From Isoetes taiwanensis (Eukaryota; Streptophyta; Lycopodiopsida; Isoetales; Isoetaceae), in the NCBI GenBank assembly GCA_021234155.1, contig JAJEKV010000047.1, positions 4,601,637 to 4,665,636 on the forward strand: 64,000 nt of DNA, read 5' to 3'. Both the position numbers and the translations under genes were made by a program. The notes beneath the pieces are model-generated. The model did no database searches and was not told the DNA's origin. It saw nothing but the letters and a program-made list of their open reading frames with translations. How positions within the stretch are numbered: position 1 is the first letter of the stretch; each line of letters opens with the position of its first letter. Shown here piece by piece: positions 1-10,800 of the stretch.

Positions 1-1366
1 TCAAGCGAATGAAGCAATCCTAAAATGCTCACTGCAAGATGGGGTGACTGCGATCTCAGAAGACAAAGAATTTAGTTAAGGAAAAAGTCTGTGACACTGA
101 TAGCATTGAACTGCCGCAGTGATGAAACCATGAAATCTAAAGACTGAATGGGATGTCTACCGCCAAAAAATCATACGATGTTGGCCAGATGGGAATGATT
201 ACCATAGGACAATCCGCCTAGCCATCGCATCCTGCATGCCGAATGTGCCGCCCGATCCAAATCCAACAGCAGGATTATCCAATCAGGTTTGGGTCTCGAA
301 GATGTTCGCTCCCAATCAGTCGGCCCCTTCCGCTGTTGCTCGCCTCTTTGCCAAGTTCATATTACCCCAAGACGTTTTCCTCACAGCCGATCTGCTATAG
401 AATGGGTGGACCAGGAACGATTCAGCATAATGGGTTCCGGCGTCTAGAATGTCTGTGGCAAGGGGTCGCCTCCATGATCCAAGTGGATGGGGCCCGAAAA
501 GCATGGCCTGTGCTGGATTCGACCAGACTAATGCTGCATGGTAGACCTGCGGCCCAGGAGCTCCTGCCTGGTAGCGATCTGCATGTTGGAACAAGGGAAT
601 CCAGCCGCTCCTTTCGTCTGCCAGAAAAACCGCCCCTTGCTGCTGCAAGCGTTGTATCAACCCCGGGCTTCCATGTCAAGTTCAGCCCCAGCTTGGTTCG
701 ATTAACATCGCTTCCTGCTCACGCATGAAATCTAAAGAACGTGCAAATAAAAACACAAGCAAGATGCACAATTGCATTATAATCCCAGAGGCAATATGCA
801 CAATTGCATTATAATCCCAGAGTCGCAGCAACCAGTTGCTGACAAATTGGCTATAAACCTCAGACAATATGGCTTCTCCAAGAAACTAGAAATAAAACAT
901 GCATGAGAAATCAAGAAGCGGAGAGCCCTACCTCATAGCTGATTTGGCCAAATCGCCGCAAAACATGTGAGAGCCATACCTTGCCAAATCGCTTGCAGAG
1001 CCATACCTTGCCAAATCGCTTGCAGATGGATGTCATAATAACATGCAGAAATCCAGTAAGAAGATACCCAAAAATGCAAGGACGGACTGGGTCATGGTGG
1101 AGTCACAGGAAAAAAGGATTGAAAGGGAAGATTGGACCAACCCAGAGTCGTGGAAAAAGGATTGGAAAGGAAGATGGGATCATGGTAGTGACGCGGGAAA
1201 AGGATTTGCAAAGGAAAATTGAAGCTACGAGAACGAAGAATGCTGCTGTGAGAAGACGCCGATAACCAGGCGGAAAACGACAATGGCCTAATATAGGCGC
1301 TCGTCCTTTCCCAGAATGGCGATCCGATGGCTCGGATCGATGGGATTCTGGGGCCCTATGGTGTCC
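1..1366. other. Left flank without a recognised gene; short tandem repeats
   Basis: No protein family was recognised. Overlapping open frames exist on both strands at about 243-728 (plus) and 316-679 (minus). The minus frame has ordinary amino-acid composition but no known motif, so coding status is unresolved. A 25-bp word is repeated at 766-790 and 798-822. A 27-bp word ending in CAAATCGCTTGCAG is repeated near 975-1025. Between about 1083 and 1225 a degenerate unit of about 50 bp (GGATTGAAAGGGAAGATTGG and variants) occurs three times and makes a Lys/Arg-rich open frame, which is better explained by the repeat than by a gene. Confidence 0.4.
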
Positions 1367-1374
1367 CTCATTAC
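1367..1374. repeat. Left 8-bp target-site duplication of the hAT element
   Basis: CTCATTAC here is repeated exactly at 9456-9463. Eight-bp duplications are characteristic of hAT transposons, and the DNA between the two copies encodes a hAT-type transposase. Confidence 0.8.
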
Positions 1375-3757
1375 CAGTGTAGTACCATACTTAACGTACT
1401 TACGTACGTCTTTTATGTTTTCAAGGTATGATACGTGATAATGTACTGCATGAAATTTGACGTACTTAAAAATTATTCAGTACGTTAAAAGTTGAAAGGT
1501 ATTGTACTTATAATGTACTTACAAAATACGTTTTTTATGTAAAGTACTTTGAACTTATAGGTCTATGTGTTAATATATACAATTTTACAGTTTGGAGCTT
1601 CAACACATATTTTATAGTAGAATACATATAAGCCTAAGTCTGATGTAGTAGTTTGAGGTATACTAAAGTCCACCAATATTTCATTCCTTACTATACCATC
1701 ACAAAAACCTAAAGAAATTATCTAACACATTAGCAGCTACTACATGCATGTTAAAACTTACTGTCATAGAGGTTTAAGACAATTTTCAAAATAAAATGCA
1801 TGAGTTGGATTGCAATAGTATTGAGACTAAAAGGCATTAAACATCCAAAGGGATTGGTTGCCAGCACTGGAACAACATTCCCCTACTTGTGCTCCCTTTG
1901 ATGAAGCCGTTAACCATGTCGAATCTCCCCTGTCAAGCTGCTAACATATCAGTTCTCCTCTACAATATGAAACCCGTCACAACTCTCAATTACAAGGGTA
2001 TTCAATGAAAACACATGTCCAACGAAATGAAAACATTGGATTTTAGATCTATACCAGGTTTAGCAATATGAAAAAATTAAAAATCTAACAAATTCAGATA
2101 TGAGATCTTTAGCAAACATGCCACTTGATCTGTACGGCGATTGCAAGTATTGGAATGCAGCAATCATCCGCTCAATGTTCTTAATTTCCCAGAAAGCTCC
2201 ATTTAAGATATTTGCACATAGTATGCAAGGCATGTAAAAAAGAAATCCATTGCTCCAAAGTCCAAACAAAATCTGGAAATATCTAACTACCATTGAGGTT
2301 TAAGCTGTAGCATCATAACCATGGAAAATTAAAAAGGTAGAAAATATACAAATAGACACACATACCTGCCATTTCTTCCTTCTTCATATGATTTTTTATA
2401 TTCCTTCTAGTTAATGCTTGAAATATCCTCCACATCACCTAAGATTACATTACATATATGTTAAAATTCTGAAATTTCAGCACCTTTAAAATTAAAATAA
2501 AAAATTAAACTTATTTTTGAAAAATTTCAGCGAACGTAATTTAATAATTTCAGAAGTATCAAAAGAAAATTCATTTGCCTATCCAAAACAGTATCTCCAT
2601 TGCTCTCAGTCGAACTTTCTTCAGATGTTGAACTTTCAACTTCATCTATCTCCACATCTTGCTCACGACCGGACTCCTCTTCTTCACAATCCTCCTCCCA
2701 TTCCTCCCATTCCTCTTCTATCATGCTTACGACAGCCCTTCCGCACCCCCTCCCACGTCCCCTCCTTCTTCGCCTTTGTGATCGCCTGCATGGCCTTGTT
2801 GCAGCAGCTGCTCTACTTTGGCTTCTAGTCATCCATCTAGTCGTGGTGTTTTTCTCAAAAACGTTTTTTACTAATTCTCTTTCTTGTTCTATCAACACAT
2901 CAATAGGGGTAGCAATATAATTTGATGGATCAGTTTTCGTCAATTCGAGAGGATTGACCTGTGCATATATTACACATTGGATCTTCAATGATGAAATCGA
3001 TAAATGAAAATGATATGGGTCATTTTAAAATAAAAAAACATAAATAACCAATGCTCGTGCATTCGAATGGCTTACCTGCTTTGCTAATTTTGCCCTTGCT
3101 TCAAATTTGCTCATGAGCCCTAAATTTTCCCTTATAAAAATTAATGCTCCAATTGCGCAGGTTTTAGTCGATTCTTTTTTTTTCTTTTGTGCGTAAGAGC
3201 GTGTGAACTCAATTCCTCTCAGATGCACCAGAAGAGCAATCCTAAAAGCATTAAATTTAGCATTAAACTATAGTACCAAATAAGAAAACAAAAGCAAGAA
3301 ACCAAAATCTACTTGCCTGAGATCGCACTCGAAGAGCCATTTTTTGTAATTCAGGTGTTTGGCCTCCAAAATGTTCCCACCATGATACTGGCTTCGCTTG
3401 ATAGCTCTCCGTTTGTGCCAAACGGGTTATGAACATGGATAAGGCATTATTACAAAAAGCATCAAACTGTTCCAGCAACTTGGCACTCTCATCCACGCTA
3501 TAAACAACACTGATATAATTTATCATACCTTCCATCAACGTAGGAGGAACAACAGAACTTCCTTGTCTCCATAACAGATGTAGCAAATGTGCAACAATAT
3601 GAATTGGTTTTTTAAACCACTTCCATCGTTTCTCAAAGAGGACTAGCACTTGATCATATCTTTGCACATCAAGGCAATATAAATCATTTAAAATCCATGC
3701 ATATTTAAAAGGCATTTTACAAAATAAAAATAAAAATAACTTTCTATTCAACATTCT

Positions 3758-3988
3758 AGAGATACTTTGCTGTTGTTCGAAATTCAGCAGAATTACATGC
3801 GTTTTCATTATTCTTAATTTCAGTAATATTACAATGTATAAGGCATTTTGGTATCAACAATACAATAAAAAAAATTTTACTTTGCTACTCATAATTCGAG
3901 GAATACTTTGCTGATGTTCAAAGTCCAGCAAAATTACATGTGTCATCATCATTATTCCTGATTTCAGCAGAATTACAATGTACAATAC
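3758..3988. repeat. Imperfect tandem duplication of about 140 bp inside the hAT element
   Basis: The stretch GATACTTTGCTGTTGTTCG through the ATTACAATGTATA word at 3758-3838 recurs in diverged form at 3898-3988. It lies in an intron-like gap of the transposase and separates its middle and C-terminal parts. Confidence 0.6.
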
Positions 3989-4985
3989 TTACTTTTCTTT
4001 GTTCTCTGTATCAGAGTCTCGTCCACCTTTTAGCATGTCTTTGCATGGATTCGAACAATAGTCCCATAGTGCAGCCCACTATATCGGTCAAACACAACAC
4101 ACGATAAAGTGGCTCCATAACTATAACTACACATTCAAAGGTAACCCTAGTTGTTGGATCTAGGATGTAGTTTTGCACTCTTTTTGCCTGGGAAGTTTTA
4201 CTATCATTCCAGTTAGTGAAACTACTGTTTGATGCAATGCAGGCTACAAGGTAATCAAACACTGAATAATAATAAAAATAGCACCAAATCTGGTTTTACT
4301 AGGTCTCAATATTGTAAGGTCAGGACTATAGTGTCTAAAAATGCTTTTGGCATTTTTTCTCTTTCTGAAAAACAGAGTGATTGTGTTGGCTTTAATTCGA
4401 GCCACCTTCACCCAATCAAAGTTTCCAATATCTTCTAATAGAAGACCAAGGCAATAAGACGCACATGGTGTTCTTACAATAGTTGGAAACTCTTGTTCAA
4501 ATTAAGTTTTCCATCGCCACACAAGTGGACGCATTATCCGTCACAATTTGGACTACATTCTCTTTGCCTACCTCCATGATGGCCTCTTTCATTTTTTATG
4601 CTAACCATGCCCCATCAACTCTAAGTCCAACACTACTATAATCAACAGTTTTCAAGAACTTTGTTCCATATGCACTAGAAACAAGAATGTTGATCAGACC
4701 TCTGCCATTGACATCTACCCATCCATCGGACATTATCGTGCAACCGTATTTTGGCCATGTTGCTTTCACATGGTCACATTTTGTTGTCACATCTGCCAAT
4801 GTTTTTTCAGTCTTGAAGTTCGCATGGCAGTATAGGATACACCACTACAAGTTCTCTGCAACTTGAGAGAAAGCTTCTATCATCTTTGTCCAACAAGGAA
4901 GCTTCAGTAAATTAAAGGATAAGTTTGCCCCTACAAAGCATCTCACCTCCATCTCCATTGCATGCTCTATCCTTCAAGACACTTC

Positions 4986-5410
4986 TTTTTTTTTTTTTTT
5001 TTTTTTTTTGATTGCAAGGCTAGATTATATTAACTATATAAAATAGGTACATAGAAAGCATGACAAAAAAAACGAGAAGGAAAGGCCCATGAGGCCGTGA
5101 GCAAAGGATTGCTCTAGTACATAGTCACTATCCTGGTTCTCCTGCATGCTATGCTCAGCTGCTTCCGTCATTGGACCAAGAGCACTTAAAGTAGAGAAGG
5201 AAGCCTTGGATCTTGCCGATCCTATCAAGATCTTTATCATATGCTTGGCCCATCTTGCGGATATGGGCGATGGCCATTAAAGCTACTGCCTGCATCATAC
5301 TGATTGAGATTTCCTGGCCACCAAGGGCAACCGAGCATCTATGCTTCCATATTGCCCATAGGGCAATGCAGATTAGAGTGTATGTGAGCTTGCTTGTCTG
5401 AATCATTCCA
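4986..5410 (-). mobile_element. 5'-truncated LINE 3' end nested in the hAT transposase
   Basis: A 24-nt T run at 4986-5009 is the poly(A) tail of a minus-strand retroelement. Upstream on that strand, about 5400-5150 encodes a segment typical of the C-terminal end of plant LINE ORF2 (ICIALWAIWKHRCSVALGG, then MQAVALMAIAHIRKMGQ), followed by a short 3' UTR. The hAT reading resumes beyond the tail at about 4970. The 5' junction is judged from the change in protein character and is only approximate. No clear target duplication was found. Confidence 0.7.
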
Positions 5411-5799
5411 ATTTCTGGCCAATGAAGTTGAGATGCATTTGTTTGAGTTCTTTTAGGTATTGGTGGACGATCAGAGGAATAAACAGGGGATGACAGACCT
5501 GATGAAAGAGATGTTTCAGGCGGCACTATTTCATGACAAAAGTTTGAGATGTCTATGTCAGTATCTGAAGAAGATAACATGCTAGAGCTTGATTCTTCCC
5601 TAGCATCTTGGATTAGTTCAGGTGTTGCTGCTAGACATGGGCTTGCACCCTTGTTTGCAATGTGACCCACATGTGCAATCACTCGTGTCTTTGTCCCCTT
5701 TCCATCTTTCCCACAGAACTTCCACTTCCATTTCCGCATGTCACTGGCAATCTTAACGATATTGGTGCAATACATCTCCTAAAACTTTGACTCTTCGTG

Positions 5800-7397
5800 A
5801 GACATCTTTTCTTGGTCCGTTAGAAAGAGTAATAACCTACAATGAGTACAACGATGTTAATTGACACATTCCTACATTAAAAATCTGCCATGAATACTTG
5901 TATGAACCTGCATGCATCCTCTATAAATCAGCCATGCATGCATCTATAAATCTGAAATAACCTACAATCTGAGACATTAAGCTAGCGACTCGAACCTGAC
6001 AAACCTGATAGGCAAACATGCAGCCATAAGAGTCTCCTAGAACCAAGGAATGACAATACAATTTATCAACCCAACTTACGGACAACTTTCTAGCAGAAGC
6101 TCAAACTTACTTACCTAAGCAGCTTAGAATGCAGGTTGACATGGGAGATCACTAATAAAGAAAGTAAGAATGATGGTTAAGGTATTCTTACTCATAAACC
6201 TTAGGTAGTTGTCATCTTCATACCATTAGGCTATAGACAGTGGATGCTCCATATATTCAGTAAAAAGTTCCAAATAAAAAAGCACATGTGGAGCATCATG
6301 CAAAAAAACAAATGCAAAATATATATCAATAAGAGCTGAAATACCCATATATCTACTTATCAAATAACATAATCCTGAATTTAAACTAACATAGTATGCA
6401 TTCAGAATTCTGAAAATTCTACCAGGCTGGTACCTTCAGCCTTAGTTCATGTCATCCATCACAACCCATAATATATACACGTTAGTAAACAAGAAATTGG
6501 TAATAATAGATTTTGCGCACAAATATTTCTAAAGCCTCTCTTTATGCATTTGTACTTGCATCGATTTATATAGCATTCATGTAAATACATCCTTAAAACA
6601 ACAGGCTCCCTCACTAAAACCATTGTCTTTAACTCCTGATTAATCCAATCTTCTTTTAAAAGAGCTTATTTACTCTTCTGCGGCAAATGAGGCAATTGCT
6701 ACAGCCAACCTTCCAAAGCAAGGATACACTTAAAACCTCTGACTACATCTATGAATAAGTTGATGTACTAAATAAGTGACTAACTAGACTTATTCAAACC
6801 TACCTTGCACCAGCAAACCATTGCAACGTTATCTACAAGCCCAAGAACACCGCCATCACCACATGCTACATAAACTTACTCCTGCATGTCTGCCTCTACA
6901 ACCAAGCATGCAAGCCAAAACCCAAGGAAAGATTGAATTACTGTGTCTGTGAAGAAAGTTTAAAAACTAGACTGAAAATTTTACTCACCATTGTAAATGA
7001 CCTTGATAGCTTAAACTGCATGTAATACGGTGTTATAGAAGTTGAAGCTTGGCCATATGGGATAAAGCTTGGTTAAACTTGGTCGGATTTGTACCTGTTA
7101 CAACTGCCAGACCGCCTATATTATGAAAAAAAGCAAGCGCAAATGTTACCAATAAGAAATGAAAGCAAGCAATCAGAGTGAATTCGTTTAGAACTGTAAA
7201 GAAATTCATTTACTCACCATTTAAATGATTTGGCTAGTAGGAGCTGCCGATAACACAATTTTTTAGAGGATAATAAGATGCGAAATGGTACAAAATCGTA
7301 TGGGCTCAAGCTTGGTTAAGCTTAGCCAGATTCTTGCCTAGAGCTGTCGGATCACCTGTCCTGGTAGTGGTGACTCAGACCTAACCGATTACAACTG
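5800..7397. other. AT-rich non-coding part of the hAT element
   Basis: No open frame or motif of note was found. This would be the 5' region of the minus-strand transposase gene (leader, introns and promoter). A LINE-unrelated duplication of an AAGCTTGGTTAA phrase occurs near 7065 and 7310. Confidence 0.4.
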
Positions 7398-7411
7398 ATA
7401 ATAGTCAAAAG

Positions 7412-8900
7412 GGGGGGGCGGCCGATAACGGGCCGGCGATGGCGGCCAAGTTCTTGACAGATTCGTAGGAGACGGCTATGGCCGTCTCTGGTGCTTGGTG
7501 AGTCCTTCTTCTGGCAGGATGCTATAGGGCCATTAGGGATCTGCGCTTCAGAGAACAGGGCTGCATGAATCGGTTCTATGTAGCTGGGTTTTCCATTCTT
7601 TTATTCCCTCTTGTGCTACTAATCAGGAAAGCCTTCCTTCTTTATCTTTCAGCTTCTAATCCAGAGGCTTCTGTGTTGCTTGGCAAGGGACGGCATACCT
7701 GGTTTTCTGCTGCATATTTCAGCATCTTCCACAAGATTTCCGGTCAGGGGAGCTGTGCCTCAGGTTAGTGGTCAAGTTTATGGGGAGGAGCCCTATTTAA
7801 GATGAATCTTTTCTTGGTTACTTCTAGTATGCCGGCTGGGAGAAGGTCATACAGTTTTCAGGAAAACAATGCAAGCAGAACTGTAGTATTCATCGCCTAA
7901 GGAAGAAGGAGAGCACTGCTAGTACAGAAACTTTTGCTAGAACATTTTTCGGAAGGGATCTTTAAGGCTGGGCAAAAGGCAGGCTGGAAAGAACTGATGC
8001 TCTTCTGTAGTACTATGGTAAGGAAGAAGAAGACGATGCTTTTATTGTTAGTACTAGGCTGTAAACTCTCTTTAAGCACATGCCAGGAGTTGCATAGTCC
8101 TCATAGTCTGTCTGCAATTTTTAGAAGATTTTGTGGTAGTCTGTTTAACATGTAGCAGGGCCCGCGCTCCCCTTTCCCAGCAAGGGGTGGCTTGTGTACT
8201 GGCAGTCAGGATGTACGGGGCAGTTTGAGAGCCATGGGCTTCTAGTGGGCGGGAGACCCTAGAAATGTTTCACTCTTGGTTTTGCAGGAAGACAAGGCCT
8301 GCATAGCTAGATGCAGATGGGTTTAGCATGATGCAGGATTCTAGCGGTGGTGCCCCTGCTGGTCTGCTTGGTAAGAAGAAGGTTGAGTGCGGCACACATC
8401 GGGGCACTTCCTATAGTACTGCTACAGCATCTGGCTTGGCCATCACTATATTCGGGAGGAGCGTAAAGAGGATCCTTAATTCTTGCTTGGTGGCAGATCA
8501 GTGCACTTGGCTGCTCCGTTCTTTTATGGCTCTCTAACTCAAGTCTGATTTCTTCTGCTTATCTTAGGGCCAACCTTTTTGAAGCTATGATGCAATTGGG
8601 GCATAGGGAAAGACAAGAGCTGTGCTCCCATAGTATCTGTCTGGAGAAGAGGCCGGGTAGCTCTTGTCCAGTAGCTGGCCCTTGTTGCATCACTAGGGTC
8701 TAGAAACTTAGTCCTCCTCTCCTGTAGTATCCTATGGAGAAGAAGTTGAGAGGGGTTCTAAGAGTACTAGGCTCAGAGTATGGACTTCTATTCATGGATC
8801 AGAGAAGTGGTAGCAGTTCCATACTCAACTGTATGTATATAAATGTTTTATCATTCAAATATAATACAGATTCTTGCCTTCAAAAAAAATAAAAAAAATA
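7412..8900 (+). mobile_element. Non-coding poly(A)-tailed retroelement, 1.49 kb, with target duplication
   Basis: The element starts with a G-rich 5' end (GGGGGGGCGGCC) and ends at TTGCCTTCAAAAAAAATAAA. It is flanked by ATAATAGTCAAAAG (7398-7411) and ATAATAGTCAGAAG (8901-8914), a 14-bp duplication with one mismatch. Poly(A) plus a variable-length duplication points to target-primed reverse transcription by a LINE machinery. Only short open frames occur, all under 75 codons, with no reverse-transcriptase motif. It is therefore a non-autonomous element or a retroposed non-coding transcript. It resembles the insertion at 59839-61035 in layout and in the final CTTNCCTTTCAAAA-like 3' end, but not clearly in the body. 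Confidence 0.75.
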
Positions 8901-9455
8901 ATAATAGTCAGAAGCAATGCAATGCGATCGTGCAAAGATGTTGTTGGATATGGCATCGATGGACTCTACAAGCAACATGCAGGGACGCATAGGTTTATGG
9001 CAATTGTGAAAAAAAAAAAGAAAATTATTTTTACACATTAACAAAGCGTACGTACGTATTGTATGGTACATACAGTACCTATTAAATTTGTTACGTACCA
9101 GTACGTGACCCAGGGGATGTACCTATACAAATGGGAGTATGTCGTGTGCATGCAAAAGGTGACGAAAAACACCCCTATATATGATTTTTTGAGAGGCTAA
9201 TTAGACCCCTTCCATACAAAATTTACCCCAAGCAGTGGTTAAAAATGAACACTACTTACATGTGTAAAAATGGATCAAAAAGCATCCCTACGAGTCACTC
9301 AGGCACATCGTATGGCATCACAGTGAACTCCCCTTGGTATGTGATCCGATCAAAAAAATTTACAAAAACACACACATAATTGTTATGTAGGTATAATATG
9401 TACAAACTGGTATTTTAAGTACTTAAAAGGTTCCGTACCCATAAGAAATATACAC

Positions 9456-9463
9456 CTCATTAC
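9456..9463. repeat. Right 8-bp target-site duplication of the hAT element
   Basis: CTCATTAC is an exact copy of 1367-1374. It defines the right border of the 8.1-kb hAT element. Confidence 0.8.
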
Positions 9464-9499
9464 TTGGAATGACTTGGAGCAGGTGCAAAAAGCCTTCAG

Positions 9500-10196
9500 C
9501 AGAGACACTGGGGATGAAGTCCATGGTCCTTCAGATGGCAGCCCTTGATCGCCGCATCGTCTATTTCTAGAAAATGGTCAACATGGACAATGCTCGTCTT
9601 CCTAACCAAGCTTATATCATGGCAATGGGGCCGCAGTGCCTGAAGGCCTGCTGGAAGGAAGAGAGAGTGCAGTGGCTGGCCAGATGGAATTGCAGGAGCA
9701 CAGGTGCATACAGATGGAAACAAAAATAAATCGTCTTAGTTTGATGCAATATCTTGATGCTTGCTTCCTTAGCAAGCTATGAGATGCCAGCGCACTTGAA
9801 CATATCAAGACAGCATATTACCAGCACCAAGTAAACTCCACACTGGAATGGAGTCCGCAATGCTATGTGTGCACTCATCTGCATCTGAAAGGTGCAGACT
9901 CATTACCTCACTTCACACAGGTGCACACCGTCTCCGAATTGAGATAGGCAAATGGGTTGGGGAGCCATGCCATGACAGGCTTTGTCAATGTGGTCAGATG
10001 GAAGCAAATTGAGGATGAATGCCATATCCTCTAGAGTGTCCAGCGTATAACCAAATTCGAATGTGCCATGCTGAGTTGGTCAGGTCTAGCCAGCCATCGC
10101 ATGTGATACTAAGCACGCCTTTAATACGAGTGCTGGGATCATACCTTCAGAAGGTCATGGATCTACGGGATCAGCTATGTCCCTGGACACTCACCT
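9500..10196 (+). pseudogene. LINE-type reverse-transcriptase C-terminal relic
   Basis: In scattered plus-strand frames, 9890-10196 encodes the signature that ends many LINE/RT proteins. It has a HTVSELR-like run, IGKWVGEPCHDRLCQCG, then EDECHIL, a Cys-Pro-Ala-Tyr-Asn-like step, and IRMCHAELV, i.e. a CxCG ... DExH-L ... C-xx-Y arrangement. At least three frame changes and internal stops break it. Upstream 9500-9880 has fitting but degraded residues. The AT-rich 3' part (10200-10400) contains a hairpin-like GAAAACCCTTCGGGATGAGG. No poly(A) tail or target duplication was found. Confidence 0.5.
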
Positions 10197-10783
10197 GACG
10201 TGTATATATTTTATCATGTGTATATTTGTACAATTTGACAATATTCTTATTACTGCCATGATTTTCCCCTTGAAAACCCTTCGGGATGAGGGTCTTTTTT
10301 ATCCGGCCAGTAATAACTATTGCACTCTTTCATTGGGATCCATAGGTCGATTAGTTTTAGTGAATGATAAAAACTATTCTATTCTATCTCCAAGCTGACT
10401 TGCTTTTCTATTTTCTTCACCCATATCTGCTTCTTGCTACCTCAATTCCCCATCAAGTCTGGTTTTTCCAATTCGGTTAACCTTCCCCAAGTCAGCCCCC
10501 TTGTTCCTTGATTTCTTCTCGGTATCTCACATCATGACTCATAAGTCCAGAGAGATGGTAAGGAAACACGTGAAGCCCCAGATGATGCTAGACCAGCTGA
10601 TTAGCATCAAACTTCGTGTGCCCCCTTGCTTCGAGTTGTTGTCGGATCGAGACATGATCACACGTTTCTGGACATTCATATATGACTTCTTGCATTTGGT
10701 TTACCCCACCATTTTGAAGCAGTTAGATTCGCTGCCACCTCCAGTTTCTAGTGCATCATCATGCGTTGATGTAAGCATTCAGA

Positions 10784-10800
10784 CTGAAGGGTCCCTTCAT
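10784..10800. repeat. 17-bp target-site duplication, left copy
   Basis: CTGAAGGGTCCCTTCAT is repeated exactly at 12708-12724. The core TGAAGGG-T-CCCTTCA is itself palindromic around one base. The length fits LINE target-primed integration. Confidence 0.9.

Larger units (their letters stand above)
2527..5775 (-). pseudogene. hAT transposase (BED zinc finger, DUF659, dimerisation region), broken
   Basis: Reading down the minus strand, the order fits a plant DUF659-type hAT transposase. A BED-like finger lies at about 5775-5640 (WKFCGKDGKGTKTRVIAH followed by GASPC). A Ser-rich linker follows to about 5420. The DUF659 core spans 4970-4500 (GCTIMSDGWVD, RGLINILV, GTKFLKTVD, TDNAS). A middle part lies at 4450-4011. 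The C-terminal dimerisation part lies at 3808-3025 (WWEHFGGQTPELQ, RGIEFTRSYA). An acidic/Arg-rich tail lies at 2960-2527. Splice-like sites persist: a CAG/GTAAG donor near 3076 and a TATATGCACAG acceptor near 2960. There are several stops and frame changes, and a LINE fragment splits the N-terminal third. The protein would cut and paste elements with matching ends. Confidence 0.8.
1375..9455 (-). mobile_element. hAT-superfamily DNA transposon, 8.1 kb, with nested insertions
   Basis: The element is bounded by a perfect 8-bp duplication CTCATTAC. Its left end starts CAGTGTAGTACC, a typical hAT terminal inverted repeat. The right end, read inward, is GTGTATATTTC, so it matches only the GTGTA core and has lost the outer CA. 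Both subterminal regions are rich in TACGTA and GTACTT words (about 1385-1560 and 9040-9130, 9390-9440), which is common for transposase-binding regions. The transposase gene lies on the minus strand at 2527-5775. Two retroelements are nested inside, at 4986-5410 and 7412-8900; removing them leaves about 6.1 kb. The transposase is broken, so the copy is not autonomous today. Confidence 0.82.
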
